The notes below the pieces were generated by a model. The model had not been told where the DNA came from. It worked only from the letters and a program-made list of their open reading frames with translations, and ran no database searches. DNA of 64,000 bases. Source: Glaciimonas immobilis (GTDB taxonomy: Bacteria; Pseudomonadota; Gammaproteobacteria; Burkholderiales; Burkholderiaceae_D). Numbering within the stretch: the first letter of the stretch is position 1; each line of letters opens with the position of its first letter. Below are positions 45,529-53,108 of the stretch, piece after piece. Where the stretch lies: contig NZ_JAAOZT010000017.1 in the NCBI RefSeq assembly GCF_011947285.1, positions 124,001 through 188,000 on the forward strand, read 5' to 3'. A program made the position numbers and the translations under genes.

Positions 45529-46653
45529 ATGCGCAGCGTTTTTCGTGAAGACCATGAATCCTTCCGTGATCAAGTTAGGCGTTTTGTCGACAAAGAGATC
45601 GTCCCACACCACGCCCAATGGGAGGAAGACGGTATCGTTCCCAAGTCGCTATGGTTAAAAGCCGGTGCGGCTGGCTTGCTGTGCGTTACCGTCGCCGAAG
45701 AATACGGCGGCGCTGGTGGCGACTACGGCCACTCCGCGATACTGATTGAAGAATTGGCGCGGGCAAATGCCACCGCAGTAGGCTTTACCACCCACTCGGA
45801 AATCGTCGCGAATTATATCGTCGCCTACGGTACCGACGAACAAAAAAACAACTGGCTACCAAAAATGGTCAGCGGTGAAATGATCGCCGTGATTGCCATG
45901 AGCGAACCGGGTGCTGGCAGCGATCTGCGCTCAATTCGCACCAGCGCACGACGCGACGGCGACGACTATCTAATCTCAGGACAAAAAACATTTATCACCA
46001 ACGGCGGCAATGCTGACCTTGCGGTGGTGGTTACCAAGCTCGATCCGGCGTCAAAAGACCTGACATTATTTTGCGTCGAAACCGACCGTGAGGGATTTTC
46101 CAAAGGTAAGCTTCTGCAAAAAATTGGCCTCAAGGGACAAGATACTTCGGAGCTATTTTTTGATAATGTGCGTGTGCCTGCATCCCACCGGATTGGCGAA
46201 GAAAACCTGGGATTTCAATACCTGTCGCATCAGCTTGCGTGGGAACGCTTGATCATCGGCCTGCGTGCCGCTGAATCGGTGCATGCGTTGCTGGAAGAAA
46301 CGATCGTCTACACGCGCGAACGTAAAGTATTCGGAAAATCCCTGCTCGAATATCAAAATACCCGCTTCAAATTAGCAGAAGTCAAAGCGCAGGCCACCAT
46401 GTTGCGGGCGTTCGTTGACGATAGTTTGCGATTGGCAATGTGCGGGGAACTTACCGCGGAAGTCGCCGCTATGGTGAAACTGAATGGTTCCGAAATGCAA
46501 GGCAAATTGCTGGACGAGCTATTGCAACTGCACGGTGGCTACGGCTTCATGAGCGAGTACAAGATCAGCCGGGCATGGCTGGATGCGCGGGTAGCGCGTA
46601 TCTATGGCGGCACGTCAGAGATCATGAAAGAAATTATCAGCCGTAGTCTATAA
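45529..46653 (+). CDS. Acyl-CoA dehydrogenase, long-chain type
   Basis: 374 residues. MSEPGAGSDLRSIRTSARRD, YLISGQKTFITNGGNADL, LGFQYLSHQLAWERLIIGL and IYGGTSEIMKEIISRSL mark the long-chain (LCAD-like) group, where the catalytic Glu is the one in AWERL. Ribosome site AAGGGATT. A terminator-like hairpin separates it from the operon before it, so it may have its own control. It adds a third dehydrogenase to the cluster, consistent with successive shortening of a long or branched chain. Confidence 0.92.
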   Translation: MRSVFREDHESFRDQVRRFVDKEIVPHHAQWEEDGIVPKSLWLKAGAAGLLCVTVAEEYGGAGGDYGHSAILIEELARANATAVGFTTHSEIVANYIVAYGTDEQKNNWLPKMVSGEMIAVIAMSEPGAGSDLRSIRTSARRDGDDYLISGQKTFITNGGNADLAVVVTKLDPASKDLTLFCVETDREGFSKGKLLQKIGLKGQDTSELFFDNVRVPASHRIGEENLGFQYLSHQLAWERLIIGLRAAESVHALLEETIVYTRERKVFGKSLLEYQNTRFKLAEVKAQATMLRAFVDDSLRLAMCGELTAEVAAMVKLNGSEMQGKLLDELLQLHGGYGFMSEYKISRAWLDARVARIYGGTSEIMKEIISRSL

Positions 46654-46714
46654 GAGCAAACCAAAACGGCCGTGTGACAATCAGTGTGTAACAATCGGCC
46701 GCTCCGGGAGGTTG

Positions 46715-47278
46715 TTACGCTTTTGCCAACTCAGCTTCAATTGCTTGTGCTAAGCGGGGGTCTTCAACCCCGATGTGCGGCGCAAAGCGACCGACTACTT
46801 CACCTTGTCGACTAATCAAAAACTTCTCAAAGTTCCACAATAGCTCCGGCTCTGACGCCAGATGCAGATTATGTTTCTGCATCATGGTGACAAACTCATC
46901 GGCAGCCAATGCTTGTGGTAATGCATGCGTCAATCCGGCGTACAACGGATGCTGATCAGCACCGGCGACGGATATCTTAGAAAATATCGGAAAACTTACG
47001 CCATAGTTAAGCGTACAAAATGCTGAAATTTCTGTGTCACTGTCTAATTCCTGATCGCGGAAATTCCCGGCAGGAAAAGCCAAAACCGTTAGTCCCGCTT
47101 CGCGTTTTTCTTTGTACAGGGATTCAAGTCCGGCATATTGTGGGGTCAATCCGCATTTGGAGGCAACGTTCACCACCAGCACTACCTGGCCGAGATAGTC
47201 GGATAGTGTCGCAAAAGTGCCATCTGGACGCTGGAGTGGAATCTGTGGAATGTTTGTTTCAAGGGGTAGTGTGCTCAT
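46715..47278 (-). CDS. Glutathione peroxidase family protein (BtuE-like) with Gln-to-Asn change
   Basis: 187 residues, thioredoxin fold. Peroxidatic Cys in NVASKCGLTPQY, and LLWNFEKFLI gives the conserved Trp and Asn. The usual FPCNQF is FPAGNF, so the Gln of the catalytic tetrad is replaced by Asn. The gene is 21 bases downstream of the CMD-like gene and may be the last gene of the amidohydrolase-thiolase operon. It could detoxify peroxides or use thioredoxin rather than glutathione; not determinable here. Confidence 0.9.
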   Translation of the reverse strand: MSTLPLETNIPQIPLQRPDGTFATLSDYLGQVVLVVNVASKCGLTPQYAGLESLYKEKREAGLTVLAFPAGNFRDQELDSDTEISAFCTLNYGVSFPIFSKISVAGADQHPLYAGLTHALPQALAADEFVTMMQKHNLHLASEPELLWNFEKFLISRQGEVVGRFAPHIGVEDPRLAQAIEAELAKA

Positions 47279-47299
47279 CTGTTTACTACTTTCTACACG

Positions 47300-47824
47300 T
47301 CATTTAATGGGGATGGTTTCTTCATAAGCCTGCTGCACGTAGGTCATCCGGCCACCAGCGAGCATCAACGCACAAAACATATTTAGCTCAACCACTTCCG
47401 GCACCGAAAACCATTTACCGAGTTCAGCGAAAATCGCTTCGTCAATCGCAGTATAGTCTCCGGCGAACAATTCCGCATACCGCAGTGCAGCTTGCTCCCG
47501 GACGCTAAAACGCGCATTATCGCTGGCCAGACAGGCGATGTCGTCGTCGTTAACATCGTCCGATTTGCGGCCCAGCTGGCACGCTTTGCAAGTGGTAATC
47601 GCTGCGATACGCAGACGTACCAGTTCACGCAAACGACTATCGAGCAGGCCGTGGTTGTGAAACTGGTCGAGTGTATTGAGCCACGCAAGGGCAGCAGCCG
47701 GGCGATGTCCCCACACCCGCACGGGGACGGTCGAACTGAGCATTCGGGTAGCGGTGCCGCGCGCCACTGCATCACGCAATGGCTGCGGCAAGTCTGCTAG
47801 CGGAATCGGTGGAATATGCGACAC
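47300..47824 (-). CDS. Carboxymuconolactone decarboxylase (AhpD-like) family protein
   Basis: 174 residues from a GTG chosen because AGGGGA lies 4-9 bases before it and the preceding text overlaps the thiolase 3' end. The AhpD-like motif CKACQLGRK (CxxC), LRELVRLRIAAITTC and YAELFAGDY identify the family. The CxxC suggests peroxide- or disulfide-linked chemistry rather than lactone decarboxylation. It is 14 bases after the thiolase gene, so it belongs to this operon, followed by the glutathione peroxidase gene: a paired redox module. Confidence 0.85.
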   Translation of the reverse strand: MSHIPPIPLADLPQPLRDAVARGTATRMLSSTVPVRVWGHRPAAALAWLNTLDQFHNHGLLDSRLRELVRLRIAAITTCKACQLGRKSDDVNDDDIACLASDNARFSVREQAALRYAELFAGDYTAIDEAIFAELGKWFSVPEVVELNMFCALMLAGGRMTYVQQAYEETIPIK

Positions 47825-47838
47825 AGAATCCCCTGAAG

Positions 47839-49026
47839 TTACGCTAGTCTTTCGATAATAGTCGCAGTACCCATCCCACCGGCACAGCAAATGGTTTGCA
47901 AGCCATACCGGGTCTTACGACGTTCCAGCTCGTGCAGCAGACTGGTCATGATGCGTGCGCCGCTTGCGCCCAGTGGGTGGCCTAACGCAATGGCACCACC
48001 GTTGACATTCATACGATCATGCGACACGCCTAGCTCACGCATCCAGATCAACGGCACCGGTGCAAAAGCTTCATTCACCTCAAACAGGTCAATATCATCC
48101 AACGTCAGTCCAGCTTTTTCCAGTACCTTCCGCGTTGCTGCAATCGGACCTGTCAGCATCAGAGTAGGATCGGATCCAACCGTTGTGACGGCAACTATGC
48201 GGGCGCGGGCCTTAAGACCAAGACTCTTTGCCTTATCCGCTGACATCACCAACAGTGCCGCCGCGCCATCCGAAATTTGCGAAGCATTTCCGGCGGTAAC
48301 GCGACCGCCTTCGGGACGAAAACTGGTCTTCAGTGTGGCGAGCTTTTCCAGACGGGTGTCGGGACGGATAGTTTCATCGCGGACAAAGTCTGCTGCCGGA
48401 ATTGCACCCTCAAGATTGAGAGCGTGTTCGCGCAAATCACTGACCGGCACGGGCACGATTTCTTTCTCAAACCAACCTGCCTCGGCGGCAACTGCAGCAC
48501 GGCGATGACTTTCCATCGCAAAGGTGTCGAGATCATTGCGGGTTAAATTCCACTTATCCACGATACGTTCTGCGGCTTCACCTTGACTGACCAGATCGTA
48601 ACGTTCGCTCGCCATCCAGCCGAATACTTCGCCGTGGACATCGCGGTTGCCGCCCATCGGTACGCGTGACATGTTTTCAGCGCCGCCTGCAACAACGATG
48701 TCAGCAGCACCGCAACTAATCGCACCGAACGCTGAATGCACTGCAACTTCGCCGGACCCGCACTTACGGTCCAGTGTCAGGCCGGGGATGGTTACCGGCC
48801 ATCCGGCGCTTAATAACGCGGTGCGGGCAATGTTGCCGGATTGCTCGCCGACTTGGGTCACGCAACCGAAAATTACGTCATCGATGAGCGACGCGTCAAT
48901 GCCGGTGCGCTTGACCAGTTCCTGAATAACCACGGAGCCGAGATGGTCGGCGCGCACGCCCGCTAAACTTCCGCGAAAGCGACCGACCGGAGTGCGGACG
49001 GCTTCAACGATAACGACATCAATCAT
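47839..49026 (-). CDS. Thiolase (acetyl-CoA acetyltransferase / 3-ketoacyl-CoA thiolase)
   Basis: 395 residues from MIDVVIVEAVRTPVGR. The nucleophilic Cys is in LDRKCGSGEVAVHS, the base pair in NVNGGAIALGHPLGASG and CCAGGMGTATIIE. It cleaves 3-ketoacyl-CoA with CoA, releasing acetyl- or propionyl-CoA. I chose the internal ATG because it forms an ATGA overlap with the stop of the dehydrogenase gene; the longer frame lies inside that gene. Confidence 0.94.
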   Translation of the reverse strand: MIDVVIVEAVRTPVGRFRGSLAGVRADHLGSVVIQELVKRTGIDASLIDDVIFGCVTQVGEQSGNIARTALLSAGWPVTIPGLTLDRKCGSGEVAVHSAFGAISCGAADIVVAGGAENMSRVPMGGNRDVHGEVFGWMASERYDLVSQGEAAERIVDKWNLTRNDLDTFAMESHRRAAVAAEAGWFEKEIVPVPVSDLREHALNLEGAIPAADFVRDETIRPDTRLEKLATLKTSFRPEGGRVTAGNASQISDGAAALLVMSADKAKSLGLKARARIVAVTTVGSDPTLMLTGPIAATRKVLEKAGLTLDDIDLFEVNEAFAPVPLIWMRELGVSHDRMNVNGGAIALGHPLGASGARIMTSLLHELERRKTRYGLQTICCAGGMGTATIIERLA

Positions 49027-49925
49027 AAGGCGCTCGCCTTCAAACCTGAATTTGGTACGCATTGACCGTCAACATATCTATAGACACCGTGACCGGTCTT
49101 ACGTCCGAAACGTCCGGCAGCGACCATTTTGATGATCAGTGGACACGGACGGAATTTTTCGCCTAGTGTCTGGTGCAGATAACGCAGTACATTTAAACGG
49201 GTATCCCAACCGGTCAGATCGCCCAGTTCAAGCGGTCCCATCGGATGGTTAAAGCCCATGCGTAACGCGGTATCGATATCTTCAGCGCTGGCGGTACCTT
49301 CTTGCAGCATGTACATCGCTTCGTTGCCCAGCAGTGCTGACATACGGCTGGTAGTCAATCCCGGAGATTCGTTGACAATGATTGAGCTCTTGTTAATCGC
49401 ATCGCAAAATGCACGTGTGCGCGCAACCGTTTCGTCACTGGTAGCGATGCCGCGGACCAGTTCAACCAGCTTCATTTTATGCACCGGATTAAAGAAGTGC
49501 ATACCGATGACGCGTTCAGGACCGGGCACGCTGGCGGCGATTTCTGTCACGCTGAGTGCGGAGGTATTGGTCGCAATAATCGCGTCCGCCGCCAGTGCTG
49601 GCAGGGCCATGGCGATCACGGCTTTTTTGATTTCCAGCTTTTCTGTTACGGTTTCTACCAATAACGCTGCGCCACTTGCCGCGCTGAGCAAATCCGAACT
49701 AGTCGTCAGTCGCGCTGCGGCTGCAGCTGCGGCGGCTGGATCGATCTTGCCAAGTTTGATACCGTCAGAAAATATCTTGCTGATGGCTTGTTCCGCACGT
49801 GCCAACGCTTCAACGTTGGAATCAACCAACACCGTCCGATAACCGGAACTGGAAAACGCGTGGGCAATGCCGGTGCCCATCAGTCCACTACCAACGATGA
49901 CAACTTTTTCCTGCTTTGGATTCAT
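49023..49925 (-). CDS. 3-hydroxyacyl-CoA dehydrogenase
   Basis: 300 residues, single-domain-pair 3-hydroxybutyryl-CoA dehydrogenase type. Rossmann motif VIVGSGLMGTGIAHAF at the start, the catalytic His in MHFFNPVHKMKLVELV, and the dimer motif GFNHPMGPLELGDLTGWD. It oxidises the 3-hydroxyacyl-CoA with NAD. It is coupled by overlap to the thiolase and 14 bases after the FAH-family gene. Confidence 0.95.
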   Translation of the reverse strand: MNPKQEKVVIVGSGLMGTGIAHAFSSSGYRTVLVDSNVEALARAEQAISKIFSDGIKLGKIDPAAAAAAAARLTTSSDLLSAASGAALLVETVTEKLEIKKAVIAMALPALAADAIIATNTSALSVTEIAASVPGPERVIGMHFFNPVHKMKLVELVRGIATSDETVARTRAFCDAINKSSIIVNESPGLTTSRMSALLGNEAMYMLQEGTASAEDIDTALRMGFNHPMGPLELGDLTGWDTRLNVLRYLHQTLGEKFRPCPLIIKMVAAGRFGRKTGHGVYRYVDGQCVPNSGLKASAL

Positions 49926-49939
49926 GATGTTCTTTCTAC

Positions 49940-50821
49940 TTATTTTTGCGCGTTGGTGGATGCAGGATCGCCCTTGCGTGGGGACTTCTCGCTGACAATA
50001 TTTTTAAGGACGCCGATACCTTCGACAGCAGCTTCAACTACATCGCCCGGATGTAAAAACAATCCCGTTCCCATGCCGACACCCGCAGGCGAACCGGTAA
50101 ATAAAATATCGCCGCAAGAAAATCGTGAACGCTCGTCTACAAAGCATATGAGCTGACCGACATCCCACGTCATCTCTGAGGTATTGCTGTCCTGACGTAT
50201 TTCTCCGTTAACGCGAAGAGTGAGGCCTAATTTTGGAGAACCTGGCGGAAACTCGTCACGCGTAACGATCCATGGACCGACGCCGGTAGTCTGGTCCTGG
50301 CTCTTGGCCGCAAACAAATCCATACCGATACCTGCTGCGCCGCTGCGTTGCAAATCACGTGCGCTGACATCGTTGCCAACGGTGTATCCCAAGACGCTGG
50401 ACAGCGGATCGTCCAGATTCACGCTTGTTGCGCCGATGACCGCAACCAGTTCAACTTCATGGTCGAGTTCATCCGTCAGTGGTGGGTAGCGAATTGGATC
50501 GTAGGCACCAATCAGCGCGCCGTAGGCCTTTAAAAATGCGACTGGTTGCGAAGGCGGCTTCAGGCCGAATTCCACCAGATGTTTGGCATAGTTTGCGCCA
50601 GCGATGACGACGCGATTTACGCGTTCAATTGGCGGTAATAAACGCACCTCCGACAACAGACGCCCGGCACCAGAGAAGCTGAGCGCCGATTCGCCATCAC
50701 CGCGTGTAATACGCGGTGCCCAGTCGCTGAACTCGCCAGCGATGGGCTTCACCGTGCCCGCGCCCGTATCGACTAGCGCCCAAAACGGCGCACCGCCGTC
50801 CGTGCATCGGGCCAGCTTCAT
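49940..50821 (-). CDS. FAH-family hydrolase/isomerase (catabolic cluster copy 2)
   Basis: 293 residues. IAGANYAKHLVEFG, LDHEVELVAVIG (metal acids), GNDVSARDLQ, TGVGPWIVT and FTGSPAGVGMG. It is close to the copy at 33.5 kb in layout and length. The ATG overlaps the stop of the amidohydrolase gene (ATGA), so the pair is translated together; a decarboxylase-like amidohydrolase plus FAH enzyme suggests consecutive steps on a ring-fission acid. The specific substrate is unknown. Confidence 0.9.
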   Translation of the reverse strand: MKLARCTDGGAPFWALVDTGAGTVKPIAGEFSDWAPRITRGDGESALSFSGAGRLLSEVRLLPPIERVNRVVIAGANYAKHLVEFGLKPPSQPVAFLKAYGALIGAYDPIRYPPLTDELDHEVELVAVIGATSVNLDDPLSSVLGYTVGNDVSARDLQRSGAAGIGMDLFAAKSQDQTTGVGPWIVTRDEFPPGSPKLGLTLRVNGEIRQDSNTSEMTWDVGQLICFVDERSRFSCGDILFTGSPAGVGMGTGLFLHPGDVVEAAVEGIGVLKNIVSEKSPRKGDPASTNAQK

Positions 50822-51897
50822 GCTGCTTTTACCGCTGGTGTAACACTACCGATTTTAGCTGGATCAAGATGCAACAACTCGCAAGCATTTTTCCAGCGGA
50901 TTTTGTCCAGTTCTGTCGATGTCAATTTCAGGCCATCGGTCAAATCGTGACGTACTGCATCGCTACCACCGAAGTTACTACCATAAAGAATACGATCGGC
51001 ACCGATGATATCGACCATCGCCTGACGCATCGGCACTTCGTGCAATTCCACGTCGAAGTAAAAATTCTTCATGTAAGAGAGCAACGGTTTTTTGTTGTAC
51101 TTCACATCCAGATTTTCGTTGGTCTTAGCCAGACGACCAAGCTGGTAAGGAACGTATCCGCCGCCGTGGGTAATGTAAATTTTGAGGTCCGGGAAGCGAT
51201 CCAAAACGCCGCCGCAAATCAGGTTCCAAAAGCAACGTGTCTCGTCGTACTGCATACCGACGATAGCCGTTGTTTCATAGCGATCTTCGTTGGCTTTCTT
51301 GCCCCAGGTAACCGACTGGTTGTAACCATGGATAAACATTGGCAAGTCAAGATCGCACAATGTCTTCCATACGACGTCAAGTTCTGGCGAATCAAATTCA
51401 AGACCACCGAAATTCGCACCACCGGCAACCAGGCCTTTTGCACCGAGTTCGGTACAGGCACGACGCAGTTCAATCGCTGCCGCTTCCGGCGCGTTCAAAG
51501 GCGCATGCGCCCAGAACATCAACCGATCTGGCGCCTGGGAACAATATTCCGCCAAGACGTCATTGACCTTACGCGCAAATGGCACCGCGAATTCTTCTTC
51601 AGTCCAGTACATGTAGCAATGCGATGGCACTGACACTACTTGCAAGTTTTGTCCCGCCGCGTCCATACCTGCTAAACGGGTCTTAGGATCAGCCCAACGC
51701 GCCAGATAATCGGCAAGTTTCGGACCGTTACCGGAGCGTACCGAAGCTTTACGCTCAGGCGAACCCAAGCCCAGAATCCAGTCACCAACGCGCAGTTTAA
51801 TGTCGCCGTCAGCGTGCTGTTCAAAAAATGGGCCCCAGTGCGGGTGTTGGTTGTAATAACCAGGATGTGGCGCGTGCGCGTGTAGATCGATCAGCAT
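50818..51897 (-). CDS. Amidohydrolase-family protein (ACMSD-like), copy 2, operon leader
   Basis: 359 residues. IDLHAHAPHPG gives the metal pair HxH (His6, His8); FIHGYNQSV and YITHGGGYVPYQLGR give further ligands. In the usual GSDxP loop the Asp is Asn (YGSNFGGSDAV), with a second Asp four residues later that might substitute. Members decarboxylate acidic ring-fission products. It heads a six-gene minus-strand operon: amidohydrolase, FAH, 3-hydroxyacyl-CoA dehydrogenase, thiolase, CMD, glutathione peroxidase. AGAGG is the ribosome site. Confidence 0.9.
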   Translation of the reverse strand: MLIDLHAHAPHPGYYNQHPHWGPFFEQHADGDIKLRVGDWILGLGSPERKASVRSGNGPKLADYLARWADPKTRLAGMDAAGQNLQVVSVPSHCYMYWTEEEFAVPFARKVNDVLAEYCSQAPDRLMFWAHAPLNAPEAAAIELRRACTELGAKGLVAGGANFGGLEFDSPELDVVWKTLCDLDLPMFIHGYNQSVTWGKKANEDRYETTAIVGMQYDETRCFWNLICGGVLDRFPDLKIYITHGGGYVPYQLGRLAKTNENLDVKYNKKPLLSYMKNFYFDVELHEVPMRQAMVDIIGADRILYGSNFGGSDAVRHDLTDGLKLTSTELDKIRWKNACELLHLDPAKIGSVTPAVKAA

Positions 51898-52104
51898 AAT
51901 CTTGTGAACCTCTGCTAGTTAGAGAACAGTGCGTCGAAGCAAAAAGTAAATGGTCGGGAGCAAAGCATGGCATGGCGTGGCACCGCACCACCCTCACCGA
52001 TTGGACACATCTGCACGTTATGTTCGACAATTAGCCCAAAGGAGGCTTGAGAGCACTATACCGTTAATTAGTCATAAAATGCAAATATGTTTAACAAGTA
52101 TTTG

Positions 52105-52125
52105 AACATATATTTGGTTTATGTT
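52105..52125. promoter_or_regulatory. Operator dyad AACATA-N9-TATGTT (site 3)
   Basis: AACATA (52105-52110), nine bases, TATGTT (52120-52125), 208 bases before the second amidohydrolase start. An overlapping larger dyad, ATATGTT-N13-AACATAT (52085-52111), shares its left arm, so two dimers could bind side by side. The same 6-9-6 layout is found at 40318. Confidence 0.7.
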
Positions 52126-52285
52126 TTTAAGGAAGGTTTTTGAGACTCGCGCTGATAGCGGAAATATGGTCGAAATGACAATCACAACCACGAACGAATC
52201 CGGCTAGCCTTATGCAAGACTCGCGAATATCTGATTCGTACCGAGGGATTTAACTAGGCCTGCTGAATCCACAGTCCTTAGAGGC

Positions 52286-53062
52286 TGTAGAAGTTGACTG
52301 TGATGTTGCGGTTGCGGTTATCGTTGAATTGGCTGTTGACCTACCCCGTCATAGGTGTTGCCCGTTATTTCGGCTGTCAGTCGGGAATTGTCGGAATACA
52401 TGTCTGAGATTCTATGGTTTATTGCAAGCTATTTGGTTAGTTCGGTTGATCGATAGCTAAAATGGTTAGTGCTCCGTGGATGCTGGTCGGGGGTGGCCCG
52501 ACAGCCAGTTACTTTTTTTTGTCTCGCCAAAAATAAGTAACCAAAAAAAAGGCGACCGCAACGACGCTGCCCTTCGGGTCCCCAAGCGTTTTAGCCATCA
52601 GTCGGGTCGAAATACCAACTCGCTGGCGCTCAAACATGTATTCCGACAATTCCCGCTTGATGACTAAAACACTTGGCAGCGCCAATGACGGGGTACGTCA
52701 AGGGCCACTTCAACGGCAACCGCAACAGCAACGGCAACGTCAAGAACCGCAACCAAGACAATCAACCGTCCAATTAACAAGGCTGCGGCGGTTGCCGTTG
52801 CGGTTGCGGTTGACCTACCCCGTCATAGGTGATGCCGGTTATTTCGGCTGTCAGTCGGGAATTGTCGGAATACATGTTTGAGCCGGAGGCGAGTTGGTAT
52901 TTCGACCCGACTGATAGTCGGAATAATTGGGGACCCGACCAACGGGAGGGCAGCGCGTCTGCGGTCGCTTTCTTTTTGGTTACTTTTTCTGCGGGGGCGC
53001 CTAGCCGAAGCAAGAAACAAGTAACTGGCCGCCGGGCCACTCCCGGCAAGCATCCACGGAGC
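52286..53062. repeat. Composite intergenic repeat, right copy of the long direct repeat
   Basis: Same order as the block at 32.7 kb: partial module (to about 52400), linker with TAGCTAAAATGGTTAGTGCT, forward module (about 52470-52700), GC-rich hexamers (CGGCAACCGCAACAGCAACG and GGTTGCGGTTGCGGTTGAC), and reverse module ending GCATCCACGGAG. The reverse arm differs locally (an insertion near 52990-53005). Both blocks lie in the same direction, which makes a direct repeat about 19 kb apart. No gene is claimed inside. Confidence 0.9.
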
Positions 53063-53108
53063 ACTAACCGCTTCAATTAGCGCCAATCGACCTTAACCAT
53101 AACCCGCT

